DNA of 64,000 nt. Source: DASCOT01 sp965197275. Lineage in GTDB: Bacteria > Acidobacteriota > UBA890 > WLXD01. Of the stretch, positions 7,111-16,403 are shown in pieces. The notes beneath the pieces are model-generated. The model was not told the origin of the DNA. It saw only the letters and a program-made list of their open reading frames with translations, and did not search any database. Each line of letters opens with the position of its first letter. Position 1 is the first letter of the stretch. The stretch lies in the NCBI GenBank assembly GCA_965197275.1, contig CBDAMQ010000031.1, positions 334,874 through 398,873 of the forward strand. The letters run 5' to 3'. Both the position numbers and the translations under genes were made by a program.

Positions 7111-9507
7111 CTAGCGACCGCGCCCTGCTGCCGCGGATGGGAACAGTCGTAGCGTCGATACCGTGTTGGCGGCGATTGCCGCCTCGCTCCAGTGGACCGG
7201 TCTCAGAACACCGGCGAGATAGGCCGCCAGCTGATCGTCGTAGTGGCGATCTGCCGGATGTCCTGACTGACCGCTGGGCAGGATGGCCCGCGAACGGCCG
7301 GGGTCGTCGAGATCGGAGACCCAGCGCATCGACGGTCCATAAGTTACGGTCTGGTTGCCGTTCGACCAGTAGCCTCCGAAGGCCGCGATGGTGGTGGCGG
7401 AACCGGGAAGCGGAATCGGTCCGCGGTTGAACCAGCCGCCGATCATCGGCACCGAGCCCGCAGGGTTTCGCAGCCAGAGGTGGTGGAGCTCGGCGTAGTC
7501 CCAGTCATCCGGTCGGGTACCCCAACGCGTCGCGACCTCTTGCCAGGCGCGCTCCAGGGCGGCCGATACGATGTCGCGGCGAGTCTCGCGCTCGGGGGTG
7601 CTGACGTCGTCGAACCATTCTGCTGACAGATTGCCGCGGAGCGCGCGCAGGAGCTGCGCTCGACCGCCGATCCGCCGCAGCCCGTGTGCCCGTGCCTCAT
7701 CGTCGAACGCACCAAGCGTCAGCTCGCGATCCAGTATGAGGAACAGCGCCCCGGCCCCACCAATCGCCATTGCGCCGTCCCAATCGGCCAGCGTCTGGTA
7801 GGCAGTGGCGGCGTCACCGACGTAGTCGTCGCCAAGCAATCGCACCAGCTCCAGCGCGTACGACGAGTAGATGTCGGCCTGCACCGACTGCATGTCCGCG
7901 ACCGTCCACTGATCGCGACGCTCGAGCAGCTGGCGGATTCTGTTGGCGCGGTGGGGCGTATCGAAGTCGGCGGTGAGCGGCGTCGGCAGCGACGATTCGG
8001 TACCGGTCCGTATGTCGTGATTCGCGGTCACGATCACGTCGGCGTCGGGGCGCAACAGGGTGGGGTTGTGGGCCTGCGGCACGAGGCCGTCCCAGCCGTA
8101 CTCCCGATCCCAGGCCGGCCCCGGCATGCGGCCGTCTCCGGTGCGCCGCGCCGGAACACGGCCGATCGCGGTGTACAGCAGGCCGTTGTCGCGATCGGCA
8201 ACGACGAGATTCTGCGCCGGGGCAGCGTAGCTATCCAGCCGTCCGACAAGGTCGTCCACAGAGCCGGAGCGTGCCAGCCGAAGGAAGGCGGCCGGTGGAT
8301 CGGCAGCAACGCCACCGGTCCAGGCCATGCTACGTGCCGGCAGTCCGCGCTCGGGATCGGGCTCCAGCAGGACGCCGAGGTCGGTGTAGCGCACCGTCAG
8401 CGTCAACGCGTCGGCGCCGGCAACCTCGATGCGCTCCTCGACGGTGTCGAGCGCCAGCCAACCGTCGCCGCGCTCCACGCTCGAGCCGGCGGCGTCCAGA
8501 CGCTCGAAGAAGATGTCGTGATCGTCCAGCATGACGTTGGTCAATGCCCAGGCCAGCCGTGGTCCTCGTCCGATGACCACGAACGGGAAGCCGGGCAGCG
8601 TCATCCCCGCCGCCTCGTAATCCGGTGCCCGCAGAACGATCTGGTACCAGAAGCCGGGCAGACTCAGCGGCAAATGCGGGTCGTTGGCGATCAGCGGACG
8701 TCCAGAGGCGGTGCGCGAGCCACCGAGCGCCCAGTTGTTGCTCCCCGGGCGGCCGAAAAGCATGCCTGCAGGAATCGACCGCGCGTCCAGCGGCGCGCTG
8801 ACTGCCGAGATGGCGGTCGGTGCCGGCGCCTCTCGGGCCAGCGTCGCGATCGACTCGGCGATGTGGAGGTCAGGCTCGCCGAGCAGATCGCCGAGCCGCT
8901 CGCGACCGTATGCGCGCAGCCACTCGTAGCGATCCTCCTCGGGTCGCCCCTGCCAGAACGAGAGCTCATGTGCCATCTGCAGTTGGAAGTAGACGCTGTG
9001 GATCGGCTCCCACGGCTCCGGATCGATGCCGAGAAGCCGCAGCTCCGGCGGCAGGTCCGATCCGCGCTCGCGCAACCAGGCGTTCACGCCGTTGGCGTAC
9101 GCTTCAATCAGCGTTCGGGTCTCGTCGGACGCGGCTTCGAGCATGGCGGCGGCGTAACGGCGCATGCCCAGCGACCGGAAGTAGCGATCCGAGGGCAGCG
9201 CCACCGGCCCCACCACCTCGGCCAGCCGACCGGCAGCGAGTCGCCGGCCGAGCTCCAGCTGCACGAGGCGGTCGTTGGCGTGCAGGTAGCCCAGCGTGGT
9301 TGCCAGATCGACGGCGCTCGACGCGATGACGTGGGGCACGCCCCAATCATTGAAGCGGACGGTCGCCGGCGACCGGAGCCCCTCTAGCACCGCCTCTCCG
9401 GAGCGCCGTGGCATACCGCTGCGCGAAATCCACCAGAAGACCCCCATGGCGACGATGAGCAGCACCATGACGGTTGCCAGCGAGCCCAGAACGATCCGGC
9501 GAATCAT
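7111..9507 (-). CDS. Penicillin-acylase-family (Ntn) amidohydrolase
   Basis: 798 aa, close to the family's usual length. N-terminal membrane anchor or signal (IVLGSLATVMVLLIVAMGVFW). The alpha-chain part holds RFNDWGVPHVIA and GYLHANDRLVQLELGRRLAAGR. The maturation site is GRPG-S256-NNWALGGSRT: the Ser after Gly becomes the N-terminal nucleophile after autocleavage. It is followed by PLIANDPHLPLSLPGFWYQ and the oxyanion region. The C-terminal part has GGWFNRGPIPLPGS and SMRWVSDLDDP. The family hydrolyses amide bonds of beta-lactams, acyl-homoserine lactones or N-acyl amino acids; substrate here cannot be read from sequence. Single gene, divergent from the Spy-like gene. Confidence 0.92.
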   Translation of the reverse strand: MIRRIVLGSLATVMVLLIVAMGVFWWISRSGMPRRSGEAVLEGLRSPATVRFNDWGVPHVIASSAVDLATTLGYLHANDRLVQLELGRRLAAGRLAEVVGPVALPSDRYFRSLGMRRYAAAMLEAASDETRTLIEAYANGVNAWLRERGSDLPPELRLLGIDPEPWEPIHSVYFQLQMAHELSFWQGRPEEDRYEWLRAYGRERLGDLLGEPDLHIAESIATLAREAPAPTAISAVSAPLDARSIPAGMLFGRPGSNNWALGGSRTASGRPLIANDPHLPLSLPGFWYQIVLRAPDYEAAGMTLPGFPFVVIGRGPRLAWALTNVMLDDHDIFFERLDAAGSSVERGDGWLALDTVEERIEVAGADALTLTVRYTDLGVLLEPDPERGLPARSMAWTGGVAADPPAAFLRLARSGSVDDLVGRLDSYAAPAQNLVVADRDNGLLYTAIGRVPARRTGDGRMPGPAWDREYGWDGLVPQAHNPTLLRPDADVIVTANHDIRTGTESSLPTPLTADFDTPHRANRIRQLLERRDQWTVADMQSVQADIYSSYALELVRLLGDDYVGDAATAYQTLADWDGAMAIGGAGALFLILDRELTLGAFDDEARAHGLRRIGGRAQLLRALRGNLSAEWFDDVSTPERETRRDIVSAALERAWQEVATRWGTRPDDWDYAELHHLWLRNPAGSVPMIGGWFNRGPIPLPGSATTIAAFGGYWSNGNQTVTYGPSMRWVSDLDDPGRSRAILPSGQSGHPADRHYDDQLAAYLAGVLRPVHWSEAAIAANTVSTLRLFPSAAAGRGR

Positions 9508-9607
9508 TCGGCGAGCCTCTGATACATGCGCGCATGGCGCAAGCGGGCGCCGTCAGAGCGTCCTCGGGGACCGTGTCCCCAGGACCGCAGCGGTGGTCTA
9601 GTGGCCC

Positions 9608-10558
9608 GTGGGGCTATGTGCCGTCGTGGGCTTGATGGTGGTGTCGGTTGACACCGTCCAGGCCGGCGCGGCGCAAACGGAAGAGAAAGCGAAGGAGGCC
9701 GCAGAGTTGGCGCGGGCCAAGGAGGTCTACGCCGAACATCTGCACAAGGCCGTTCAGGAGGCCCGGCGGGCCGCCGAGGTCGGGAGGTTGCACCTAGCGG
9801 AGCAATTGGCGCAGGCCAGGTCCCACTGGGCCGAGGCACGACGTCACGGCCTCGAGAGTGCGCTCGAAGGTCTCCAAGAGCGCCGCGAACGGGTGCGCGT
9901 TTCGCCACGCATCGCAATTCGGCGCCATGGGTCGGGGCGCGGCAATATCGCCGAGCGTGTCCTCGGTATGGCCGACGATCTGGAGCTCACCGAGCAACAG
10001 GAAGACGAGATCCGCGAGATGCGGCGTCAGGATCGCCGTGCGTCGATCGAGCGTGACGCTGCCATCGAGGTCGCCGGCCTGGATCTCGAAGAGCTGATGG
10101 AGGATCCGCACGCTGCGGATCTGGGCGCTGTCGAGCAGCAGATGCAGGCGATCGGAAACCTGCGTATCGCCAGTCGCATCGCCGGTCTGCGCCTGTCTCA
10201 ACAGGTGTGGGCGATGCTCACCGCTGCGCAGCGTGAACAGCTCCAGGATGATCGCCACAACGTCTTCATGCTCCGCCGCGACGGCCCCCACGGCTGGGCC
10301 TTCTCGGGCGATGACGGCGGAGACTTCGTCTTCGACCTCGACAGCAACGACTTCATGCCCGAGGAGTGGATGAATGATCTCGACTTCGATTTCGATTTCG
10401 ATTTCGGATCTGATGGAGACCTGCCGTTCGGGCTGTGGCGTTTCCGCGACGGGTTGCACGAGGATGGTGAGGTACACGAGGACGACAGCGAGGTGAAGAC
10501 CGAGCCCAGCGGCTCGAGCACAAAGACCCAAAGCGTCGGTACCCGCACCCTGTTCTGA
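9608..10558 (+). CDS. Spy/CpxP-like periplasmic protein with acidic Asp-Phe tail
   Basis: About 316 aa. The in-frame stop at 9599 limits the start to GTG 9608 or an internal codon such as ATG 9635; no clear ribosome-binding site is seen. The N-terminal hydrophobic leader (CAVVGLMVVSVDTVQAGA) suggests export. Residues ~25-90 are a charged coiled-coil-like helix (AEEKAKEAAELARAKEVY-like). Residues ~115-215 show the LTxxQ-type Spy/CpxP core: LELTEQQEDEIREMRRQDRR and VWAMLTAAQREQL. The C-terminal ~90 residues are very acidic with a DFDFDFDF run. The family includes periplasmic chaperones and metal-stress sensors. It ends before a strong hairpin. Confidence 0.72.
   Translation: MGLCAVVGLMVVSVDTVQAGAAQTEEKAKEAAELARAKEVYAEHLHKAVQEARRAAEVGRLHLAEQLAQARSHWAEARRHGLESALEGLQERRERVRVSPRIAIRRHGSGRGNIAERVLGMADDLELTEQQEDEIREMRRQDRRASIERDAAIEVAGLDLEELMEDPHAADLGAVEQQMQAIGNLRIASRIAGLRLSQQVWAMLTAAQREQLQDDRHNVFMLRRDGPHGWAFSGDDGGDFVFDLDSNDFMPEEWMNDLDFDFDFDFGSDGDLPFGLWRFRDGLHEDGEVHEDDSEVKTEPSGSSTKTQSVGTRTLF
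10382..10405 (+). repeat. Hexanucleotide tandem repeat inside Spy-like gene
   Basis: GACTTC followed by three GATTTC units, encoding Asp-Phe four times. Its use of GAT rather than GAC departs from the codon preference around it, which suggests recent slippage expansion. Confidence 0.8.
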
Positions 10559-10590
10559 GCTAGCCACACGATCAGGCGACGCAACGTCGC

Positions 10591-10634
10591 CAACGGCCCG
10601 GACCGGAAAACTCCTCCCTCGGTCCGGGCCGTTG
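10591..10634 (+). terminator. 15-bp perfect inverted repeat after the Spy-like gene
   Basis: CAACGGCCCGGACCG at 10591-10605 pairs exactly with CGGTCCGGGCCGTTG at 10620-10634 across a 14-nt AAAA-containing loop, 33 nt past the stop. It is followed by TCCGTCCGTC rather than a T run. Likely transcription terminator. Confidence 0.65.
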
Positions 10635-10702
10635 TCCGTCCGTCGCCTGCGAGCGTCCGTTTCGGACAACGACAGGGCGCGTGGCGGTGTATACGGGGTC
10701 GC

Positions 10703-12022
10703 ATGATGTCCGTGCCGCCCTCGCTGAGCCGTCGTTTCTTCAGGCTGGCAATCCCGAACATCCTCTCCAACGTCACCGTGCCGTTGGTGGGTCTGGTCGA
10801 CACTGCCCTCCTCGGGCATCTGTCGAACATCGATTTTCTTGCCGGCGTGGCGCTCGGAGCGGTGATCTTCGACTACTCGTACTGGACATTCGGGTTCCTG
10901 CGTATGGGCACGACCGGAACGACGGCCCAGGCGGTGGGTCGCGACGACCAGCGGGAGATCTATCACATCCTCTATCGGGGGCTGGCGGTGGCGCTGACCC
11001 TGGCCCTCGGGCTACTGCTGGCGCGGGATCTGATCCGCGAGATCGGCTTTGCGGCGCTGTCGGGCTCGCCCGGCGTCGAACTAGCGGGTGCCGGCTACTT
11101 CGACGCTCGCATCTGGGGCGCCCCGGCAACGCTGAGCAACTACGTGTTGCTGGGCTGGCTGCTGGGACGGGAGCGCGCACGCGAGGCACTGCTCGTCGTC
11201 GTGGTTGGCAACCTCGCGAACCTGGTGCTCGACTACGCGTTCATCGTCCAATTGGGCTGGGCCGCCTGGGGGGCGGGCGCGGCGACGGCGCTGAGCCAGT
11301 ACCTCATGCTTGCGATCGGGGCGGCGTGCGTCTATCGCCTCGGGCGCCTGGAGACCATCACCAAGGCCGAGCTGTTCGATCGCGATCGGCTCACCGAGCT
11401 GTTCCGACTCAATCGCGACATCCTCGTTCGCACGCTGGCGCTGATGACCACGTTTGCTCTGTTCACCAACTTCGGTGCCCTTATCAGCACCACCGTTCTG
11501 GCGGCCAATGCAATCCTGATGCGGCTCCAGCTGGTGGCCGCCTATCTGATTGACGGAGCGGCGTTCGCCACCGAGAGCCTCGCGGGCATCTACTACGGTC
11601 GGCGCGATCTCCACCGGCTGCGGCAGGTTCTACGGCTTGCCATGTTCACCGGTCTGGCGTTCGCGGTTGCGGTGGTGACGGTGTTGCTGCTGGCGCCCGG
11701 GGCGATACTCGGCATCATGACCTCGCACGCCGCCGTCATCGACACGGCCCGCCAGTACGTTCCGTGGATGGCTCCGGTGCTCCTGTTCGGTGCGATCGCC
11801 TACATCTACGATGGCTTCTTCATCGGCATAACGGAGGGCAAGGTGCTCCGCAACCAGATGGTCGTCAGCGCCCTGCTGTTCCTACCGGTCGCCTGGTTGG
11901 CGGTGCGACGCGGCGACAACCACCTGCTGTGGGCGTCGATGGTGCTCTTCATGGTTGGGCGCGCGGTGACCATGAAACTCGGCGAGCGGCGCGTGCTCGG
12001 CCGCATGGAGCGGCTGCAGTGA
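10703..12022 (+). CDS. MATE-family efflux transporter (DinF-like)
   Basis: 439 aa, about twelve hydrophobic segments, the normal length for MATE proteins. The N-terminus has the family pattern RLAIPNILSNVTVPLVGLVDTALLGHL, with PNI and the VDT motif of TM1; later VLLGWLLGRERAREAL and NLVLDYAFIVQLGWAAWGAG are typical. It would export cationic compounds or drugs in exchange for H+ or Na+ across the inner membrane. The last codons overlap the TrmL gene (GTGA), so the two are translationally coupled although functionally unrelated. Confidence 0.9.
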   Translation: MMSVPPSLSRRFFRLAIPNILSNVTVPLVGLVDTALLGHLSNIDFLAGVALGAVIFDYSYWTFGFLRMGTTGTTAQAVGRDDQREIYHILYRGLAVALTLALGLLLARDLIREIGFAALSGSPGVELAGAGYFDARIWGAPATLSNYVLLGWLLGRERAREALLVVVVGNLANLVLDYAFIVQLGWAAWGAGAATALSQYLMLAIGAACVYRLGRLETITKAELFDRDRLTELFRLNRDILVRTLALMTTFALFTNFGALISTTVLAANAILMRLQLVAAYLIDGAAFATESLAGIYYGRRDLHRLRQVLRLAMFTGLAFAVAVVTVLLLAPGAILGIMTSHAAVIDTARQYVPWMAPVLLFGAIAYIYDGFFIGITEGKVLRNQMVVSALLFLPVAWLAVRRGDNHLLWASMVLFMVGRAVTMKLGERRVLGRMERLQ

Positions 12023-12495
12023 TCACTACGCGCGACAACCTGCAGGTCGTGCTGGTGGAGCCTGAGATCCACGGTAATACCGGCAACGCCGGGCGCACCT
12101 GTCTGGCCGTAGGGGCGCAGCTGCACCTTGTGGGTCCCCTCGGGTTCGAGGTCGACGACGCCAGGGTTCGGCGTGCCGGCCTCGACTACTGGCCGCGGGT
12201 GGCGCCGCAGCTGTGGGATTGCTGGTCGGATCTGGAGCCGCAGCTGCCGGACTTCGGGCAGGCGTACCTCTTCTCCGCCGAGGCCGAGCGTGAGTACTGG
12301 GATGCTGATTATCGTCGCCCGGTGACCCTGGTCTTCGGGCGCGAGTCCGTCGGCCTGTCGGACGCCGTTCGCGACCACTATCAGGATCGGCTGCTGCGAT
12401 TCCCGATCGACGCCCCGGGAGTGCGCTCGCTGAACCTCGCCAACTGCGTGGCGTTGGCGTGCTTCGAGGTGCTGCGCCAGCGCCGGCGTGAGTGA
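12019..12495 (+). CDS. trmL: tRNA (cytidine/uridine-2'-O-)-methyltransferase TrmL
   Basis: 158 aa from GTG 12019, overlapping the preceding TGA. The length matches TrmL (~157 aa), a minimal SPOUT enzyme without extra RNA-binding domain. Motif 1 is seen as PEIHGNTGNAGRTC, motif 2 as LVFGRESVGLSD and motif 3 as GVRSLNLANCVALACFE, together forming the trefoil-knot AdoMet site. TrmL 2'-O-methylates the wobble nucleotide (position 34) of leucine tRNAs. An upstream in-frame extension would read the MATE gene out of frame and is rejected. Confidence 0.93.
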   Translation: MITTRDNLQVVLVEPEIHGNTGNAGRTCLAVGAQLHLVGPLGFEVDDARVRRAGLDYWPRVAPQLWDCWSDLEPQLPDFGQAYLFSAEAEREYWDADYRRPVTLVFGRESVGLSDAVRDHYQDRLLRFPIDAPGVRSLNLANCVALACFEVLRQRRRE

Positions 12496-12547
12496 ACCTG
12501 CTGCACGAAGGATCCGGCGGCTGTGGTCTGTCCCGTCGAACCCGCCG

Positions 12548-13705
12548 CTACGCGCCCAGCGCCTGATCGAGGTCGGCGATCAGGTCGTCGGCCGCCTCGA
12601 TGCCTACGGACAGACGGATGAGGCTTTCGGTCACCCCGGCCGCGGCGCGTGCCTCGGGCGTCATGCCGGCGTGAGAGGTGGTCGATGGTCGGGTGATCAG
12701 CGTCTCGACGCCGCCCAGGCTCGGCGCCTCGATGGGTAGGCGCAGGTCCTTTACGAGCTGGCGCGCAGCGTCGACGCCGCCGGCGACCTCGAAGCTCAGC
12801 ATGCCGCCGAAGCCATCGAGCAATCGCGCCGCACGTTCGTGGTCGGGGCTGCCGGGCAGTCCCGGGTAGCTCACGGAAGCTACACGCGGGTCCGTATCGA
12901 GAAACTCGGCGATGCGGAGCGCGTTGGCGTTCTGCTGCCGTACGCGCACGGCGAGCGTTTTGACGCCGCGATGCAACAGGAAGCAGGCGTGCGGGTCTAG
13001 CGAGCCGCCGAGATGATTTGCGGTCCGACGTACCTTCTCGACCAGTTGCCGACTTCCTATCACCGCGCCAGCGGCTAGATCGGAGTGTCCGTTCAGGTAC
13101 TTGGTGGCCGAGTGCAGCGACAGATCGAAGCCCCACTCTGACGGACGGAAGTTGTAGGGACTGGCGAACGTGTTGTCGATCATCGACACCAGGCCGCGGT
13201 GCTTGGCGAACGCCGCGATGGACTCGAGTTCGGCCACCTGGACAAGCGGGTTAGTGATCGTCTCGGCGTAGATCACCTTGGTTTCGGGGCGTACGCGATC
13301 CTCCCACGAATCGGCGTCGGTGGGATCGAATGTCTCGGCGGTGATGCCCCAGCCGGGCAGGTCATCGAAAACGAACGCGTGCGTGCCGCCGTAGAGGCAA
13401 TCCTGCACCAGGATGTGGTCTCCCTGGCGCAGGACTGACAGCAGCGCCGTCGTGATCGCGGCCATCCCGCTGCTGGTGGCCAGCGCCGCCTCGGCATTCT
13501 CCAGCGCCGCCAGCTTGGTGTGCAGCGCGGTATGGCTCGGGCTGTTGCTGAGGCGCACGTATCGAATGTCGTCGTACGACTGGGCGCCGGAATACTCGAA
13601 CGTCGACGACTGGAAGATGGGAGTCACGAGCGCGTCGCAGATGCGTGGCTCGGGCTCGCCCGCGTGGATGAGCTTGGTGTCGATGCTCGTGTCGTTGTCG
13701 GCCAT
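12548..13705 (-). CDS. Cys/Met metabolism PLP enzyme (cystathionine gamma-synthase/beta-lyase type)
   Basis: 385 aa, full length for the family. PLP-binding features: SSGMAAI near residue 80, the Asp-containing SMIDNTFASP at ~175-182, and the Schiff-base Lys202 in LHSATKYLNGHSD. The C-terminal LGGVETLITRP and IRLSVGIE are typical of aspartate-C4-type trans-sulfuration enzymes. Candidates are cystathionine beta-lyase or gamma-synthase, O-acetylhomoserine sulfhydrylase or methionine gamma-lyase. The EAPSLGGVETL region favours lyase/gamma-synthase, but specificity cannot be fixed by eye. Convergent with trmL; divergent from the ADOP permease at 13953 across a 247-bp gap. Confidence 0.9.
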   Translation of the reverse strand: MADNDTSIDTKLIHAGEPEPRICDALVTPIFQSSTFEYSGAQSYDDIRYVRLSNSPSHTALHTKLAALENAEAALATSSGMAAITTALLSVLRQGDHILVQDCLYGGTHAFVFDDLPGWGITAETFDPTDADSWEDRVRPETKVIYAETITNPLVQVAELESIAAFAKHRGLVSMIDNTFASPYNFRPSEWGFDLSLHSATKYLNGHSDLAAGAVIGSRQLVEKVRRTANHLGGSLDPHACFLLHRGVKTLAVRVRQQNANALRIAEFLDTDPRVASVSYPGLPGSPDHERAARLLDGFGGMLSFEVAGGVDAARQLVKDLRLPIEAPSLGGVETLITRPSTTSHAGMTPEARAAAGVTESLIRLSVGIEAADDLIADLDQALGA

Positions 13706-13952
13706 GCGATCTCCTGATTGACAGCGTACGGTCGCTGGTGGCGACGCGTTGTTACTGTGCCCGATGGCTCGCGGGCGCGCGAGCCGACTGCCGTCGCCAA
13801 ACGCGCGCGCATCGGCGGGAGGGCAGGGCGCGCCACGCAGCTGCGTCAGGGTGTGCTATTTTTCCTGCACCTACGAAACCCACGGCGATTCTACGGCGTC
13901 GTATTTGCAGCAGGATCCGACAAGAGCACCCCTCCCCCGAGCCGCCTTTGCC

Positions 13953-16403
13953 ATGCAAGACATCCGGCAAGATCTCAAGTTCGCCGTACGAGCACTTCTG
14001 CAATCTCCCGGGTTTGCGGCGGTTGCCGTGCTGACGCTGGCGCTCGGTATCGGTGCCAACTCGGCCATCTTCAGCGTTGTGAACGGCGTCGTTCTGAAGC
14101 CGCTGCCGTACCACGACCCGGAACGACTTGTGTTCGTTACCACGGCGTTTCCGACGATGGGATTCGACAAGTTCTGGATGTCGCAGCCCGAGTACCAGGA
14201 GTATGCCGAGTGGAGCGAAGCAATCGTCGACTTGGGCGCGTACAACACTGGTGAGGTCAGCATCACCGGCGGGCAATCCCCGGTGCGCGTGAGCTCGACC
14301 ACGGCGACCCGCTCGTTCTTCACGGTGCTGGGCGTGGAGCCCGTCGTGGGGCGTATCTTCACCGCCGAGGAGGATGCGCCCGGAGGGGCGGCGACGGCAG
14401 TATTGTCGTGGGAGCTGTGGCAGCGTGCCTTCGGCGGGCGTGCTGAGGCAGTCGGCGAGACCGTGGAGATCAACGGTCAGACGACCGCGATCGTCGGCAT
14501 CATGCCGGCGGGCTTCGACATCCACGACAATCGCACCGAAGTGTGGACGCCGTTGCAGCTCGATGCGGCGGCACCGCGGCCGCGCGGCAACCATTTTCTG
14601 TTCGCGGTCGGCCGGCTCGGCGACGACGTCACCGCCGGTGAGGCATCAGCGGAGCTCAACGGACTGGTGGCGCAGTGGCGCGATCGAGTTCCTGACGGCC
14701 ACGTTCCCAGTGCCGAGGGGCACCCGCTGCACAATCAGGATCTCCGCGACGAGATGGTGGGCGAGGTGCGGCCGGCGCTGTTGTTGTTGCTCGGCGCCGT
14801 CGGCTTCGTGCTCCTGATCGCCTGCGCTAACGTCGGCAACCTGCTGCTGGCGCGCGCCGAAGCGAGGCAGAAGGAGATCGCCATTCGCACGGCATTGGGC
14901 GCCGGTCGCGGCCGTCTGATGCGGCAGTTCCTCACCGAGAGCGTGTTGCTGGCGCTCGCTGGCGGGGCTGCCGGCCTGTTGCTGGGCACCTGGGGGCTTC
15001 GGGCGCTGCTCGCCACCAGCCCCGAATCTATCCCGCGCATCGGCGAGATCTCGCTGGACGGCTCCGTATTGGTGTTTACCAGCGCGGTCTCACTGCTTAC
15101 TGGTCTGCTGTTCGGGATGGCGCCGATGATGCACTTGACGGTGCGGAACCTGGCCGACTCGCTGCGCGAAGGTGGTGAGCGATCCACCAGCGGGTCGGCA
15201 AAGCTGCGCCTGCGGCGGCTGCTCGTGGTCAGTGAGATCGCGCTGGCGGTGGTGCTGGTGATCGGTGCCGGCCTCATGCTGCGTAGCTTTGGCGAGCTCC
15301 AGAACGTCGATCCGGGCTTCGACCCCGACGGGCTGCTGACGTTCCGGCTCTACCTGCCGATGGCCGACTATGCCGACGGACGGGCGCAGATCGCTTTCTT
15401 CAACCAGCTGGTCGACGAGCTTGGCGCGATTCCGGGAGTCGCCAGTGCCACGGCGATGAGCGGGCTTCCTCCGCGCCGTCGCCTGAACGCCAACGACACC
15501 GAGTTCGAAGGGCTCGAACGCACCGAGGACGGTCCGCCGCATAACGTCGACTTCTACCAGTGGGTGACCGACGGCTATTTCAACACCATGGGAATTCGCC
15601 TGGTAGACGGGCGGCCGTTCAGTGATCAGGACATGGGCGACGGCGCCCAGCCGGTGGCAATCGTCAATGAGACCCTGGCGTCGGTCTTCTTCTCGGGGGA
15701 GAGCGCTGTCGGACGCCGCTTGCGCCCGTGTTGCGGCGACGGCAACCCGTGGATGTCGATCGTCGGTGTGGTGGCGGATGTGAAGCAGGACGGCGTCGAG
15801 AACGAGACCGGCACCGAGCTTTATTTCTACACGCCGCAGGTGGCCGCGGTGGCGAACTTCGCGCCGCGGAGCATGAACGTCGTTCTGCGAACCACGGTGC
15901 CGCCGATTCAGATAGCCGGACAGGCACGACAGGCGGTCTGGTCGCTCGACGGAACGTTGCCGCTAGCCGATCTGCAGACGATGAGCGGCGCGCTGCGTTC
16001 GTCGGTGGCACGGCCGCGGTTCCTCACGTTGCTGCTCGGAGTATTCGGCTCCGTGGCGCTGGCGCTGGCGGCGGTCGGCACCTACGGCGTCATGTCGTAC
16101 TCGGTGGCAGAGCGCAATCGTGAGCTCGGAATCCGCATGGCTCTCGGTGCCGAGGCCGGTGGCGTATTGCGATTGGTCCTCGGCCAAGGGCTGAGTGTCG
16201 CCGGGGTAGGGCTCGGACTCGGAGTTGGTGCCGCGCTGTTCTTGACGCGGTTCATGGGGTCGTTGCTCTACGGGATTGGAGCCACCGACGTGGCCACGTT
16301 CGTCGTCGTACCGTTGTTGCTGGTGGCGGTGGCGGCCTGCGCATGCCTGTTGCCGGCGCGGCGAGCAACGCGGGTCGACCCGATGGTCGTGCTGCGCGAG
16401 TGA
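13953..16403 (+). CDS. ADOP-type FtsX/MacB permease without prefix domain
   Basis: 816 aa from ATG 13953 (MQDIRQDLKFAVRALL, the standard ADOP start). The frame is open ~200 nt further upstream, but that sequence is not protein-like. First half: TM1 (FAAVAVLTLALGIGANSAIFSVVNGV), a MacB periplasmic domain (GRIFTAEEDAPGG, TTAIVGIMPAGF), then FtsX TMs with NLLLARAEARQKEIAIRTAL. Second half repeats the layout and ends with YSVAERNRELGIRMALGA and PARRATRVDPMVVLRE. These permeases work with a MacB-like ATPase, often encoded elsewhere, on envelope substrates or peptides. No PadR gene adjoins it, unlike two other copies in this window. Confidence 0.92.
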   Translation: MQDIRQDLKFAVRALLQSPGFAAVAVLTLALGIGANSAIFSVVNGVVLKPLPYHDPERLVFVTTAFPTMGFDKFWMSQPEYQEYAEWSEAIVDLGAYNTGEVSITGGQSPVRVSSTTATRSFFTVLGVEPVVGRIFTAEEDAPGGAATAVLSWELWQRAFGGRAEAVGETVEINGQTTAIVGIMPAGFDIHDNRTEVWTPLQLDAAAPRPRGNHFLFAVGRLGDDVTAGEASAELNGLVAQWRDRVPDGHVPSAEGHPLHNQDLRDEMVGEVRPALLLLLGAVGFVLLIACANVGNLLLARAEARQKEIAIRTALGAGRGRLMRQFLTESVLLALAGGAAGLLLGTWGLRALLATSPESIPRIGEISLDGSVLVFTSAVSLLTGLLFGMAPMMHLTVRNLADSLREGGERSTSGSAKLRLRRLLVVSEIALAVVLVIGAGLMLRSFGELQNVDPGFDPDGLLTFRLYLPMADYADGRAQIAFFNQLVDELGAIPGVASATAMSGLPPRRRLNANDTEFEGLERTEDGPPHNVDFYQWVTDGYFNTMGIRLVDGRPFSDQDMGDGAQPVAIVNETLASVFFSGESAVGRRLRPCCGDGNPWMSIVGVVADVKQDGVENETGTELYFYTPQVAAVANFAPRSMNVVLRTTVPPIQIAGQARQAVWSLDGTLPLADLQTMSGALRSSVARPRFLTLLLGVFGSVALALAAVGTYGVMSYSVAERNRELGIRMALGAEAGGVLRLVLGQGLSVAGVGLGLGVGAALFLTRFMGSLLYGIGATDVATFVVVPLLLVAVAACACLLPARRATRVDPMVVLRE

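Noticed and set aside
7684..9387. Long plus-strand open frame (567 codons) opposite the penicillin acylase gene.
   Set aside because: Composition is that of an antisense frame in GC-rich coding DNA (Arg, Val, Gly and Gln rich without domains); the minus-strand gene has clear catalytic motifs.
13706..13952. Search for a SAM or S-box riboswitch upstream of the trans-sulfuration enzyme gene.
   Set aside because: No recognisable conserved core or terminator pair in the 247-bp divergent gap.
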